A model generated the notes under the pieces. It searched no databases. It was not told the origin of the DNA and was given only the letters and a program-made list of their open reading frames with translations. DNA of 64,000 bases, taken from positions 6,428,001 through 6,492,000 of the forward strand of contig NZ_VFNX01000001.1 in assembly GCF_006715785.1 (NCBI RefSeq). The letters are read 5' to 3'. Positions 34,748 to 45,355 of the stretch are shown one piece after another (the first letter of the stretch is position 1; every line of letters begins with the position of its first letter). The translations under genes and the position numbers were made by a program. This DNA comes from Streptomyces puniciscabiei (GTDB lineage Bacteria; Actinomycetota; Actinomycetes; Streptomycetales; Streptomycetaceae).

Positions 34748-35761
34748 TCAGCGTCGAAGGGCCCGCGCGGTCTCCCGTAGCCGCGCGTGCATGCCCCGGT
34801 ACGTCTCGCGTGCCGGCAACCACTCCTTGCGGAGCTTGGCCACACACGTGTAGTTCGTGTCGCACACGTTGGCCAACGGTGATTCGACCGCCTGGGTTGC
34901 GAATTGGTACGCGTCCGGCTCACTGAACCCGTAGTCGCGGGCCAGCCACTGCACCAGGTCCAGCTGCGATATGCGGAACGCGTCCTCCAGCGGGCGGGCC
35001 GAGCCGGTCGAGATGATGTGGGTGTCCGACTCCAGCCGGGGCCACGGCGTGGCGACGTCCTTGAGGAGCTCGACGACCACCACGGTGTTCATCGCGCACT
35101 CCACGGCCACGCCGCAGGTCTCGCCCTCGCCCTGCCGGGCGTGCCCGTCGCCGAGGCTGAGAAGGGCGCCCTCGACGTTGACCCCCAGATAGCAGGTGAC
35201 GCCGGTCCGCATCTCGGGTGTGTCCATGTTCCCGCCGTGCGCGTCCGGCACCAGGGCCGAGCGCACCTCGAGATTGGCGGGGGCCACGCCGACCGTGCCG
35301 TGCATGGGGTCTATGGGCAGCTCCACCTCGATGTCGCTGTCCTGCGCCTGGAAGAGGGCGGTGCGCCGGGCGCGGTCCAGCTGCCAGATCCAGACGCGCT
35401 CCGGCAGCGGGGGCTGCAGCGAGGCCGTGGTGTGCGTGGAGGTGAGCGCGCCGAAGAGCGGGACCGTCGTCGACGCTGCCCAGTCGCGGGCCGGCTCGAT
35501 CGAAACGAAGTGCACGGCCACCGTGTCGCCCGGCTCGGCGCCCTCGATGTGGAAGGGTCCAGTCTGCGGATTCAGGAACGGGAACTCGCAGACCTCGGAG
35601 ACCAGGTCCTTCTCGGAGCGCACCCGGCCGGCGAAGCAGTCCTCCGTGTACAGGTCGAGAACCGTGCCGGGCGCGATCCGTGCCACGGGCGGTGCGCCGC
35701 CGAACGTCCAGGCGTATGCGTCCGGTTCCGGGCGCACGGTGAGGATCCGGGGGTCGGTCAT
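34748..35761 (-). CDS. Acetamidase/formamidase family protein
   Basis: 337 residues from ATG 35761. FmdA/AmdA fold: PVARIAPGTVLDLYTEDCFA, FPFLNPQTGPFHIEGAEPGD, TVAVHFVSIEPARDW, LPIDPMHGTVGVAP, GVNVEGALLSLGDGHARQGE with the metal-binding D-x-H, and GVAVECAMNTVVVVELLK. It hydrolyses short amides to ammonia and carboxylates. The APC permease gene (35848-37332) lies directly upstream in the same direction with an 86-bp gap, which suggests uptake and hydrolysis of an amide or amine. Confidence 0.92.
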   Translation of the reverse strand: MTDPRILTVRPEPDAYAWTFGGAPPVARIAPGTVLDLYTEDCFAGRVRSEKDLVSEVCEFPFLNPQTGPFHIEGAEPGDTVAVHFVSIEPARDWAASTTVPLFGALTSTHTTASLQPPLPERVWIWQLDRARRTALFQAQDSDIEVELPIDPMHGTVGVAPANLEVRSALVPDAHGGNMDTPEMRTGVTCYLGVNVEGALLSLGDGHARQGEGETCGVAVECAMNTVVVVELLKDVATPWPRLESDTHIISTGSARPLEDAFRISQLDLVQWLARDYGFSEPDAYQFATQAVESPLANVCDTNYTCVAKLRKEWLPARETYRGMHARLRETARALRR

Positions 35762-35847
35762 CGTGGAGTGGTCCCTTCTGACGAGAGCGGTCGTGGGACG
35801 GGGCTTGCGCAGACCGGGGCCGGGAGCCCCCGCGCGGTGCCGGCGAG

Positions 35848-37332
35848 TCAGCGGGGGACGGTCCCGTCCTGCCGGGGACCGGCCGTGTCGTACGTGTCGA
35901 GGTGCACCCGAGCGGTCTCGGCCATGCGCTCGGGGTGGCGCCGTATCAGTACGACGAGCACGACCGCACCGGCCGCCATCCAGACGCCGACGATCGGGCC
36001 GGCGTAGGAGACCGGCGCGGTCAGTTCGGTGACGAAGTCGAAGACCGGGAGGCCGGCGGCCGTCAGCAGGGCGGGGACGAAGGCCGCGATGCCGAGCACC
36101 GGGAACAGCAGGTGCCGGACCGGCTTGACGGCGGCCCGGCCGGCCCGCAGGAAGTAGCCGGCGCAGGCGAGGTTCACGACGATGTAGACACCGACGACGA
36201 CCGTGACGATCACCGTGGCGAGCAGCAGGAACGCGGTCACGGGCTCGTAGCCGAAACCGAGTCCCAGGACCGCCCCGACCGCTACGAGGGTCTGCAGTGC
36301 GATACCGGCGACGGGGGAGCGGTGCCGGGGGTGAAGGGTGGCGAGCAGGCGGGGCAGGACCCGGACGCGGGCCAGGGCGAAGGCCGTACGGGTCGAGACG
36401 TTCGCACACGCGTTGGCGTTGGCGATCGTCGAGTTGACCACCGCCAGGAAGACCAGCACCCAGAAGAGCCCGAAGGACGCCCGGGCGACGCCGTCCCAGG
36501 AGGCGGCACCCGAGGCGCCGAACTTCGCGAAGCGGTCCGGGCCGAAGTAGACGGTCATCGCGTAGGTCGTGATCACATAGAACAGGCCGATGCCCAGGGC
36601 CGCTCCGAGGACCGCGCGGTGCATCGTCCGCCGGGGATCGCGTGTCTCCTCGGCGAGCGGCGCTGCCGCCTCGAACCCCGCGAACGCCAGCACCGTGTAC
36701 ACGGACCCGGCGAACACGCCGCTGATCCCGGCGTAACCGTCGGCGGTGTGCGAAGTGCCGAACACCGTCAGGGTGTTGGCGCCGCCCGCCCTGCCGATGA
36801 GCAGGACCGCGAACACCAGGAAGACGAGGATCTCGAAGACGCCGAGGACGGTGCCGAAGCGGGCCGAGGCACGGATCCCCAGGTAACCGGCGACGGCGAT
36901 CACACCGGCGCCCGCCAAGGACCACGGCCACCACAGGTCCGCCGGATACGAGGACCACTCCTCGTGCAGCGTGCCCGCCGCCGTGAAGCCCAGTTGGAGG
37001 AGCAGCAGTGGCGGGACCAGCATCTCCACGAAGACGTAACCCCAGCCGACGAGGAACCCGACGGCGGGGTGCAGCCCCCGCGCCGCATACGTGGCCACCG
37101 AGCCCGCCGCAGGCAGCTCCCGGGCCAGCTCGGCCACGCACGACGCAGTGAACAGACAGGCCACCAGGGCGATCAGCACCGCCAGCGGCAGGCTGCCGCC
37201 CGCGAAGGCGGCGCCGGCCGGGATCGACGCGGCCACGGCGGCCGCCGGGGCCATCGCCGTGACACTCTGGAAGAGCACCTCGCGCAACCCGATGGCGTCA
37301 CGCCTCAGCGTCCCGGTCGTCTCCTGGTGCAT
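35848..37332 (-). CDS. APC-family amino acid/amine permease
   Basis: 494 residues with about 12 hydrophobic segments. The first carries the family start SVTAMAPAAAVAASIPAGAA and the second SLPLAVLIALVACLFTASCV; AFAGFEAAAPLAEETRDPRR is the conserved APC motif around the sixth helix, and VNSTIANANACANVSTRTAF follows. Proton-coupled importer at the plasma membrane. Directly upstream of the acetamidase gene, so the substrate may be an amide or amine. ATG 37332. Confidence 0.9.
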   Translation of the reverse strand: MHQETTGTLRRDAIGLREVLFQSVTAMAPAAAVAASIPAGAAFAGGSLPLAVLIALVACLFTASCVAELARELPAAGSVATYAARGLHPAVGFLVGWGYVFVEMLVPPLLLLQLGFTAAGTLHEEWSSYPADLWWPWSLAGAGVIAVAGYLGIRASARFGTVLGVFEILVFLVFAVLLIGRAGGANTLTVFGTSHTADGYAGISGVFAGSVYTVLAFAGFEAAAPLAEETRDPRRTMHRAVLGAALGIGLFYVITTYAMTVYFGPDRFAKFGASGAASWDGVARASFGLFWVLVFLAVVNSTIANANACANVSTRTAFALARVRVLPRLLATLHPRHRSPVAGIALQTLVAVGAVLGLGFGYEPVTAFLLLATVIVTVVVGVYIVVNLACAGYFLRAGRAAVKPVRHLLFPVLGIAAFVPALLTAAGLPVFDFVTELTAPVSYAGPIVGVWMAAGAVVLVVLIRRHPERMAETARVHLDTYDTAGPRQDGTVPR

Positions 37333-37607
37333 GTGTCCCCCGATGTCTGTCAGCCCACTGCCACCCGGCGCTCGTGAAATACGGTCAACCGCTCGGCGAC
37401 ACGCCCTTGACGGGCCGTCGGCCGTGCCTCGCGTGAATCACGGTACGGCGCGGGCGGGTTGGGCAGAAGAGCGCACACCGCATCCGTGGAGAAGCCTCCA
37501 CTTGTGGAAAACCCGGCCACCCGATCGGGTGAACACAGGCGGTCGCCGGCCCGTTCGTCCCCAGCCGGTTGCACAAGCCCGGACCCCGCTGGACCCGGCG
37601 AGGGACC

Positions 37608-38816
37608 TCAGGAACGTTCCGCCACCACCGCGGGATCGTCCAGCACACCCCGGACGACCGAGTGCGCCGCGCCCAGCAGGGGTCCCTCGGGCCCCAGCCG
37701 GGAGACCGTCACCGGGCAGGGCGGGCCCGCCGTACGGCTCGTCAGCTCCGTCTCCAGCGACGGCAGCAGCCAGGGGGAGAGGCCGGCCAGGGCGCCGCCC
37801 AGGACCACCGTCTCCGGGTCGAGGAGGTTCACCGCCCCGGTCAGGGCGATGCCGAGGGCCGTACCGGCGTCCCGCAGGGCTGCCCGCACGCCCTCGTCGC
37901 CCTGCTCGGCGCGCCCCGCGAGCAGGCCCACCAGGTCCTCGCGCGGCTCCAGCCCCGCCGCGCGCAGCACCGCCTCCTCGCCCGCGTACTGCTCCAGGCA
38001 GCCCCGGCCGCCGCACGGACAGGGCGGTCCGTCCGGCCGTACCGGCACGTGCCCCAGCTCGCCCGCGAAGCCGCGCGTGCCGCGCAGCAGTCCGCCGTCC
38101 ACGACGACCGCGGCACCGATGCCGATCTCGGCCGACACGTGCAGGAAGTCACGCGCCGTTCCGTCACCCAGCCACAGCTCGGCGAGCGCGCCGAAGTTGG
38201 CCTCGTTGTCCACGGTCAGCGGCCAGGCGTGGGGCAGCAGGACGCCGAGGTCGGTGTCGTGCCAGTCGAGGTTCGGGGCCCGGACGACCGTACGGCCGTC
38301 CCGCGCCACGAGCCCGGGCACGGCGACCGCGAGACCGGCGGGCCAGAGCGCCTCCCCCTCCGCCTCCGCGACGACCCGGCGCACCAGTTCGGTCAGTTCC
38401 TCGACCACCGGCCCGGGTGGCCGGCCCCGGTTCGCTCCGTGCCGTACGGCCCGCGCCCGGACCACGCCGCGCAGATCGACCGCGCACACCGCGAGGTGGT
38501 CGACGCCTATCTCGGCGCCGATCCCAGCCGGCCCGCGGCCGCTCAGTGCGAGCGCCGACCCCGGCCGGCCCACCCGGCCCGGCCGCTCGGGACCCAGTTC
38601 CTCCAGCAGACCCCACCGGATCAGCTCGTCCACCAGCGTCGACACGGCCGCCCGCGTCAGCCCGATGCGCGAGGCGACGGCGGCCCGCGACAGCGAACCC
38701 TCCGCGCCGACGGCGTGCAGCACACGGGCCAGGTTGCGCCGACGCATGCCCTGCTGGGTGTCCGGCAGGGCGCGGCCGGCGCCCGGCGGGCGGGCCTCGT
38801 GCAGCGGTGCGGTCAT
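37608..38816 (-). CDS. xylR: ROK-family repressor (XylR-like)
   Basis: 402 residues. Winged HTH at about 22-85 (GMRRRNLARVLHAVGAEGSL, SRAAVASRIGLTRAAVSTLV) followed by a sugar-kinase-like ROK domain: GAEIGVDHLAVCAVDLRG, LTVDNEANFGALAELWLGDG, GAAVVVDGGLLRGTRGFAGE, and the zinc motif GHVPVRPDGPPCPCGGRGCLEQY with His and three Cys. Located directly after xylB (34 bp) and close to xylA, it is most likely the xylose-responsive repressor of both. Symbol assigned by context, not by alignment. Confidence 0.85.
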   Translation of the reverse strand: MTAPLHEARPPGAGRALPDTQQGMRRRNLARVLHAVGAEGSLSRAAVASRIGLTRAAVSTLVDELIRWGLLEELGPERPGRVGRPGSALALSGRGPAGIGAEIGVDHLAVCAVDLRGVVRARAVRHGANRGRPPGPVVEELTELVRRVVAEAEGEALWPAGLAVAVPGLVARDGRTVVRAPNLDWHDTDLGVLLPHAWPLTVDNEANFGALAELWLGDGTARDFLHVSAEIGIGAAVVVDGGLLRGTRGFAGELGHVPVRPDGPPCPCGGRGCLEQYAGEEAVLRAAGLEPREDLVGLLAGRAEQGDEGVRAALRDAGTALGIALTGAVNLLDPETVVLGGALAGLSPWLLPSLETELTSRTAGPPCPVTVSRLGPEGPLLGAAHSVVRGVLDDPAVVAERS

Positions 38817-38850
38817 GCCTGGAGTCAGTCCTCGGTGTCTGCGGCCCGGC

Positions 38851-40305
38851 TCATGCGCGCGGGGTGGTCTGCGTGCCCCGCTCCAGCAGCGGGGATGCGT
38901 CGGAGAGTACCCCGGTGATCCGCTCCAGTGTCTCCTGGTCCCGCTCCACGGCGTCCAGCACCGGCCCGGCAGCCGTGTTCCAGCGGCGGGCCACCGCGGC
39001 CGGGTCCTCGCCGGTGAGCAGGCCGGCGGCCTGTGCCGCGGCGCCGAGGGCGACCAGTTCGCGGGCCTCGGGGACCTGGACCGGCCGCCCGGACAGCCGC
39101 CGTACCGTCTGCTGCCAGGCCGTCCCGCGTGATCCGCCGCCGATCAGCAGCAGCGGGGTGCTGCGGTCCGCGTCCTCGTCCAGGACCAGGTCGAGTGCGC
39201 CGAGCAACGCGTGCACGGCGCCGTCGTACGCGGCCTGCAGAAGCTGCCCGGCGGTCGTGTCGTGACGCAGGCCGTGCAGCAGACCGGAGGCGTGCGGCAG
39301 GTTCGGTGTGCGCTCGCCGTCCAGGTACGGCAGCAGGGTCACGGAGCCGCCGGGCTCCACGGCCTCACGGTCCAGGCCCAGCAGCGCCGCGACGCGGTCC
39401 ACGGCGAGTGTGCAGTTCAGGGTGCAGGCCAGCGGCAGCCAGTCCCCGTGCGCGTCGGCGAACCCCGCCACCGTGCCGGTCGGATCGGCCGGGCGGCGCC
39501 GGGAGACGGCGTAAACCGTGCCGGATGTGCCGAGGCTGAGCACCGGGGTGCCGGGCCGCAGGCCGAGCCCGAGCGCGGCCGCGGCGTTGTCGCCGGTGCC
39601 GGGGGCGACCAGCGTGCCCTTGGAGAACGGCAGGTCATGGCTGTCGCGCACGGTGCCGGCCACCTCTCCCGGCCGCACCACCCGGGGCAGCAGCGCCGGG
39701 TCGAGCCCGACGTGCGCGAGGGTCTCCGCGTCGTACGTCTCCGTGCCGGAGGCCCACCAGCCGGTGCCGGACGCGTCGCCGCGGTCGGTCGTGCCCTGCC
39801 CGGTCAGGCGCTCGGTGAGGTAGTCGTGGGGGAGCCTCACCGCCTTGGTGGCGCGGACCGACTCCGGCTCGTGCTCGGCCAGCCAAGCCCACTTCGTGAC
39901 CGTGAACGACGCGCCGGGCACGCTGCCCGTGCGCTCCGCCCAGGCCTTCGGACCGCCCAGCTCCTCCACCAGCCGGCGGGCCTGCGGTGCCGAGCGGACG
40001 TCGTTCCACAGCAGCGCCGGACGCACCGGCTCGCCCCGCCCGTCCAGGGTGACCAGGCCGTGCTGCTGGCCGCCGATCGACACGGCGGCCGCCTCGTGCG
40101 CCGCGTCACCGCACTGGCGCAGGGCCTCGCACAGCGCGTCCCACCACTGCCGCGGGTCGCTCTCGCGGCCCGCGCCGGCGGACACGGTGTGCGGCGCCTG
40201 GCCGCTGGCCACCACCTGGCCGGTGGACGCGTCGACGACCAGTGCCTTCGTGGACTGAGTGGATGTGTCCACGCCGACGACGAGCGGACCCTCGGCTGCT
40301 GACAT
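38851..40305 (-). CDS. xylB: Xylulokinase
   Basis: 484 residues from ATG 40305 behind GGGAG. FGGY kinase phosphorylating D-xylulose to xylulose 5-phosphate. N-terminal phosphate-binding strand VVGVDTSTQSTKALVVDAST; SIGGQQHGLVTLDGRGEPVR and PALLWNDVRSAPQARRLV with the catalytic Asp region; PFSKGTLVAPGTGDNAAAAL, then LSLGTSGTVYAVS; C-terminal LLLIGGGSRGTAWQQTVRRL for ATP binding. Divergent from xylA, whose product is its substrate; together they feed xylose into the pentose phosphate pathway. Confidence 0.95.
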   Translation of the reverse strand: MSAAEGPLVVGVDTSTQSTKALVVDASTGQVVASGQAPHTVSAGAGRESDPRQWWDALCEALRQCGDAAHEAAAVSIGGQQHGLVTLDGRGEPVRPALLWNDVRSAPQARRLVEELGGPKAWAERTGSVPGASFTVTKWAWLAEHEPESVRATKAVRLPHDYLTERLTGQGTTDRGDASGTGWWASGTETYDAETLAHVGLDPALLPRVVRPGEVAGTVRDSHDLPFSKGTLVAPGTGDNAAAALGLGLRPGTPVLSLGTSGTVYAVSRRRPADPTGTVAGFADAHGDWLPLACTLNCTLAVDRVAALLGLDREAVEPGGSVTLLPYLDGERTPNLPHASGLLHGLRHDTTAGQLLQAAYDGAVHALLGALDLVLDEDADRSTPLLLIGGGSRGTAWQQTVRRLSGRPVQVPEARELVALGAAAQAAGLLTGEDPAAVARRWNTAAGPVLDAVERDQETLERITGVLSDASPLLERGTQTTPRA

Positions 40306-41625
<1,320 letters not shown>

Positions 41626-41629
41626 AGGC

Positions 41630-41671
41630 ACGGAGGGCCGGTGTGCGGCATCCGCCGCCCCGGCCCTCCGT
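41630..41671 (+). terminator. Hairpin terminator after xylA
   Basis: ACGGAGGGCCGG (41630-41641) pairs perfectly with CCGGCCCTCCGT (41660-41671), a 12-bp GC-rich stem whose 18-nt loop itself holds GCGG/CCGC. It starts 5 bp after the xylA stop and can serve both xylA and the convergent phytase-like gene. Confidence 0.85.
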
Positions 41672-41709
41672 CAGTCCAGTTTCCGGACTGTCCGGTCAAT
41701 GAGCGTCAG

Positions 41710-43050
41710 TCACAGGTCCTCGGGCAGCCGGACGTACACGACGGTCGTCTTGATGCCGCTGTCGACCAGCCGGCCCTGCGCGTCGAAGGCGCCGGAGCCG
41801 TCGGTCATCCCGAAGTCGTTGTCATTGATCAAGGCGAGCGAGTCGTGGTCCACGCGCGCGATGCCCTCGATCTTCTGCGGCACGCCGTCGACCTTGTTCA
41901 GGTCGACCACGAGCCGCTTGGCGAGCACCGGCACGCCGGCGGTGGCCGGATCGGCCAGCTGCTCCAGGGACGGCGAGGTCGTGTCGTTGTCCCAGGGGCT
42001 GCCCAGAATGCTCGACCTGCGCCCCAGCCGCACCAGCTGCAGCCGGGCCGCCTTGTCCGTGCGCTCCTCGACCAGTAGCCGGTCGCCGCCGATGGCGACG
42101 ATCGAGGACATCTTGAGTTCGGAGGTGTCGTTCTCGCTCGGGTCGACCACGTTCACCGGGTCGAACCGGTAGGCGTACTCTGCGGTGACGGCCTTCTCGC
42201 GCGGCGAGAAGAGCAGCAGCCGGGTGGTGCGCGAGGCGCCCCCGGCGTCCGCGTCCGGCAGCGACAGCGGGCTCTGAAGGGCCATCACCAGATCACCGTC
42301 GGGAAACTGCGCCAGCCCCTCGAACCCCCGGTTGATCTTGCGGTGCAGGAAGATCGACGGGAGCGCCTCCACCACCGGGTAGTCGGCGCCCGTCAGGCCG
42401 AGCCCCTCGGGCACGTACCGGGTGAGCACCTGCCCGCGCGCGGAGACGTGGACCAGCGAGGGGCCGTACTCGTCGACGAGCCAGAACGTACCGTCGGCGG
42501 CGCGCACGATGCCCTCGGTGTCGAGTCCGTTCGGGTTGTACGAGAGCGGCGTCCTCGCGTCGTAGGTGTACGGCGCCTCGTCACGGCTCTGCTGATCGGG
42601 GAGCCCGGTGACGGCCTTCCCCGAGGAGGTGGTCAACGGGATCGCGTCGACGACCTGGACCGAGTCCCCGCGGACCCGGATCTTCACGATCGCGGGGTCG
42701 AATCCCGGCACCGGGAAGGTACGGCGCTTCTTGCCGTCCACCTTGACCTGCCCGTTGGGGCCGCGGTCGGTCACCGTCCAGTACTCGCCGTCGCGGCCCG
42801 CCGGGTAGATGTCACTGCCGATGCCGCCGAGCTTCACCCCGTGGTCGTCGTCGACGCTGCCGGGCAGCAGTGCGTTGCTGAACGCGCCGAGCGGGATCTC
42901 GCCGAGCGTCGCCGTGCGGATGACACGGGCGTCCCGGGACGGCGCCGCCGTGGCCGTTCCCGCGGCCACGAGCGCGGCCGCCAGGGCCAGGGGCAGGGCC
43001 GTGGCGACGGAACGGGGGACGCGGCGCCGGCCGGGATCGTGCGGGAACAT
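41710..43050 (-). CDS. Secreted esterase-like phytase-family protein
   Basis: 446 residues from ATG 43050, preceded by GGAGG. Signal peptide: VPRSVATALPLALAAALVAA with TATAA as cleavage region. The mature protein is a beta-propeller of the phytase-like type: GGIGSDIYPAGRDGEYWTVT, DRGPNGQVKVDGKKRRTFPV, YNPNGLDTEGIVRAADGTFW, KINRGFEGLAQFPDGDLVMA, NKVDGVPQKIEGIARVDHDS. Probably a calcium-binding, extracellular phosphoesterase; the substrate is unproven. Convergent with xylA. Its upstream region to 43380 has no gene on this strand. Confidence 0.88.
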   Translation of the reverse strand: MFPHDPGRRRVPRSVATALPLALAAALVAAGTATAAPSRDARVIRTATLGEIPLGAFSNALLPGSVDDDHGVKLGGIGSDIYPAGRDGEYWTVTDRGPNGQVKVDGKKRRTFPVPGFDPAIVKIRVRGDSVQVVDAIPLTTSSGKAVTGLPDQQSRDEAPYTYDARTPLSYNPNGLDTEGIVRAADGTFWLVDEYGPSLVHVSARGQVLTRYVPEGLGLTGADYPVVEALPSIFLHRKINRGFEGLAQFPDGDLVMALQSPLSLPDADAGGASRTTRLLLFSPREKAVTAEYAYRFDPVNVVDPSENDTSELKMSSIVAIGGDRLLVEERTDKAARLQLVRLGRRSSILGSPWDNDTTSPSLEQLADPATAGVPVLAKRLVVDLNKVDGVPQKIEGIARVDHDSLALINDNDFGMTDGSGAFDAQGRLVDSGIKTTVVYVRLPEDL

Positions 43051-43419
43051 CGGGCCTCCTGAGGACAAGTACGTTGACGGCGACCAGATTTGGGCCCCAT
43101 GAGGAACGTCGTACGACCGCGGGGTGAACGGCTCGCGTCGACCGCTCATCGGACAGCGGTGGGGCGCGCTGCACCGGCAGCTGGGGCGCGGGCAGGGTGC
43201 GGCTCGACGTCGCCGTCCGTCGTGGGCACAGCAGATCGAGGACGGCCCCGGCATACGGCGTCGCGATCCGGGTCACTTCACAATCTGTTCGACTGTTGGC
43301 CACTGGTCCACTAGGGGGCGTGCCTCAGGGACATCTCAGGGGCGCGTTCTGGAACCGCGCGGGGCGGGGCGCCGTTCTCAGTGCAGAGAGCGGCAGTGGC
43401 CGCGAAGGAGGCGACGCTC

Positions 43420-43602
43420 ATGTCCAACTACGCGAAGATCGCCGTCGGGGGTGTGGCGGTCGGGCTGATCCTGCTGATCTGGCTGCCCTGGTGGGTGGCG
43501 TTCCTGATCGTGGTCGGGGTTCCGGTGGCCGCGTATCTGGCGCTGGACCCCTCACAGCGGCGCAGGCTGCGCAGGGTCTCGCGCAAGGAACTCGGCCGCT
43601 GA
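43420..43602 (+). CDS. Small membrane protein (60 aa)
   Basis: ATG 43420 with AAGGAG at 43405-43410. MSNYAKIAVGGVAVGLILLI leads into two closely spaced hydrophobic segments (IAVGGVAVGLILLIWLPWW and VAFLIVVGVPVAAYLAL) with a W-L-P-W-W turn, then a strongly basic tail (RRRLRRVSRKELGR) expected on the cytoplasmic side. No family recognised, but the ribosome-binding site, codon bias and composition are convincing. It could have a role in stress or lipid contact; nothing more can be said. Confidence 0.7.
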   Translation: MSNYAKIAVGGVAVGLILLIWLPWWVAFLIVVGVPVAAYLALDPSQRRRLRRVSRKELGR

Positions 43603-43869
43603 CGGGGCCGCTGACGCCGTGGGCAGGCGCGCGGAGGTGACCGCGGGGCCGGAGCCGGACGGGCCTCGGGCCGCGCGGCGGCAGGCGCGCTGTACGGGTG
43701 GACGACCGCGCCCGCGGGCTGGGCAGCCGTGCCGGCCGACAGACCCCGTGGCGCGAGGGGTCGTGCGGGCTCGGGTGGCGCGGGCCTGCGGTCGTCCGGC
43801 TTCGGACGGCGAGTTCGCCAACGCCTGCCGTCCCTCGGACGGCGACCGTATGCGCGTCCGGCAACAGGC

Positions 43870-43890
43870 CCGGGCCTTGGGGAGGCCCGG
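43870..43890. terminator. Bidirectional hairpin between convergent genes
   Basis: CCGGGCCT (43870-43877), loop TGGGG, AGGCCCGG (43883-43890): perfect 8-bp stem. A similar but weaker GGGC...GCCC hairpin with the same GCCTTGGGGAG core follows at 43902-43917. They lie in the 362-bp gap between the small membrane gene (+) and the hypothetical gene ending at 43965 (-), where no coding sequence is seen. Confidence 0.65.
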
Positions 43891-43964
43891 CACCAGGCGG
43901 TGGGCCTTGGGGAGCCCGCGCCTCGTCTGCCGGCCCGCCCCGCCTGCCCCGGCGCCCTCCGGCC

Positions 43965-44822
43965 TCAGAGGGGCCGTACGGCCATCTTGTCGAGTGCCTC
44001 CAGCAGGCCCGGCAGCTCGGGGCCCCGGCCCACCGGCAGGACCTCGCCGGGCTCCTCGTCGAGCAGGACGAAGGCGATGTCGTCGGTGCGGGCCACGATC
44101 GACCAGCCGGGGCCGTCGGCGCGCAGCGTACGGGCGTCACCTGGGGCGAAAGAGGAGCGGACCCGGCCGAGCGGCGGCGGTGCCTCGACGTAGGCGCGGG
44201 CCTCCGCGAGCACCCGCCTGATCCCCTGGTGGCCGCGGTGCGGCGCACCCTGCCCGCCCTCCGGTGACGACTCCCCGGCCCTCTCCGGCTCGCCCGGCTG
44301 CGTCTGCCCGTCCGCCGAGAAATCCTCGTCGTTGATCTGCTCCCGCCATGCCGCCCACTGCAGGGCTATCTCGTCGGCGCCCAGGCGGCGCTGGGCCGGT
44401 CCCCAGGAGCTGGTGTCCGGCGGGCTCAGCGCAGGCCGGCCCGCCACCTCGGGAGCGGGGTCGTGCGGGGCGGGGACACCGGGAGCCGAGACGGCGACGG
44501 CCAGTGGCCAGCCCGGAAGGGCGGCCACAACGGCGCGCTCGTCCGGGGACAGTTCGTACTCCATGCCGCAGTCCCAGGACGCGATCGCCACGGCGACCAG
44601 CGAGACGTCGTCGATCACGACCGTCCAGCGCGCACCCTCACCGTCCTGCCCCAGCACCAGGCCGTATCCGTCGGCGAGCGGCGCCAGTCCCAGCGCCGCA
44701 CACGCCTCCGGATAGTCGTCGCCCAGAACGCTCGGAAACTGCGCCGGCGTCAGCAGCACCGCCGTCAGTACGTACAGCGCATCGTCCGCGGCGGCGACGG
44801 CCTCATCGGCTGTCCCGGCCAT
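43965..44822 (-). CDS. Hypothetical protein (285 aa)
   Basis: Begins MAGTADEAVAAADDALYVLT. Two globular parts are joined by a charged linker (about 165-205, DGQTQPGEPERAGESSPEGG). The N-terminal part (WTVVIDDVSLVAVAIASWDC, ELSPDERAVVAALPGWPLAV) and the C-terminal part (PGWSIVARTDDIAFVLLDEE, VLPVGRGPELPGLLEALDKM) both look like alpha-beta domains. Cytosolic, without signal peptide. The family is not recognised. Convergent with the small membrane gene; the upstream neighbour runs in the same direction. Confidence 0.7.
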   Translation of the reverse strand: MAGTADEAVAAADDALYVLTAVLLTPAQFPSVLGDDYPEACAALGLAPLADGYGLVLGQDGEGARWTVVIDDVSLVAVAIASWDCGMEYELSPDERAVVAALPGWPLAVAVSAPGVPAPHDPAPEVAGRPALSPPDTSSWGPAQRRLGADEIALQWAAWREQINDEDFSADGQTQPGEPERAGESSPEGGQGAPHRGHQGIRRVLAEARAYVEAPPPLGRVRSSFAPGDARTLRADGPGWSIVARTDDIAFVLLDEEPGEVLPVGRGPELPGLLEALDKMAVRPL

Positions 44823-44963
44823 CCCTGCCTCCCAGTGGTTCGTCCATCGGCGCGCACCCTAGTGCGAGCGGAAGCCGCTTGTCACGACTCCTCACACCAC
44901 GCGGAGCTGCAGGTTTCCGCCTGGAGGGGGGCGAAACGACCACGATGGACGGGGAGCTTCCGG

Positions 44964-45269
44964 TCAGCCCGTGGGCAGCCCGAGGAGATCCCGGGCGACC
45001 ACCGCGGGCGACTGGGCGCGCTCCCGGGCCAACGCCACGACGGCCCGGCAGGCGAGCTCGCTCACCCCGAACGACAGCGCCTCCGGCGGCACCCATGCCG
45101 CCGCCTCCTCGATCCGGTCCTGATCGTCCTCCGCACGGGCCACGACATAAGTGGCCGCCGCTTCGAACAAGTTGTGCGCGCGACTCTCCCCAGTGATCGC
45201 CGGCTGCGCCTGCGTGGAGGTGCGTAGTCTGGCTGCGTATTTGCGAATCTGGACGAACACGCGGACCAT
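44964..45269 (-). CDS. Hypothetical small protein (101 aa)
   Basis: ATG 45269, with a GGGGGAAGG directly upstream, is preferred over ATG 45290, which has no ribosome-binding site. It reads MVRVFVQIRKYAARLRTSTQ, then LFEAAATYVVARAEDDQDRI and PEALSFGVSELACRAVVALA: a mostly helical cytosolic protein. No known motif. It is divergent from the DUF2236 gene at 45356, with 86 bp between starts, which must carry both promoters. Confidence 0.55.
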   Translation of the reverse strand: MVRVFVQIRKYAARLRTSTQAQPAITGESRAHNLFEAAATYVVARAEDDQDRIEEAAAWVPPEALSFGVSELACRAVVALARERAQSPAVVARDLLGLPTG

Positions 45270-45355
45270 CCTTCCCCCGAACGGGGTCATTGTCGATCGT
45301 TCATCTGCTCTCCTTCAACGTAGAGTTGGACTTTCCGTGGCAGAAGGGGGACGGC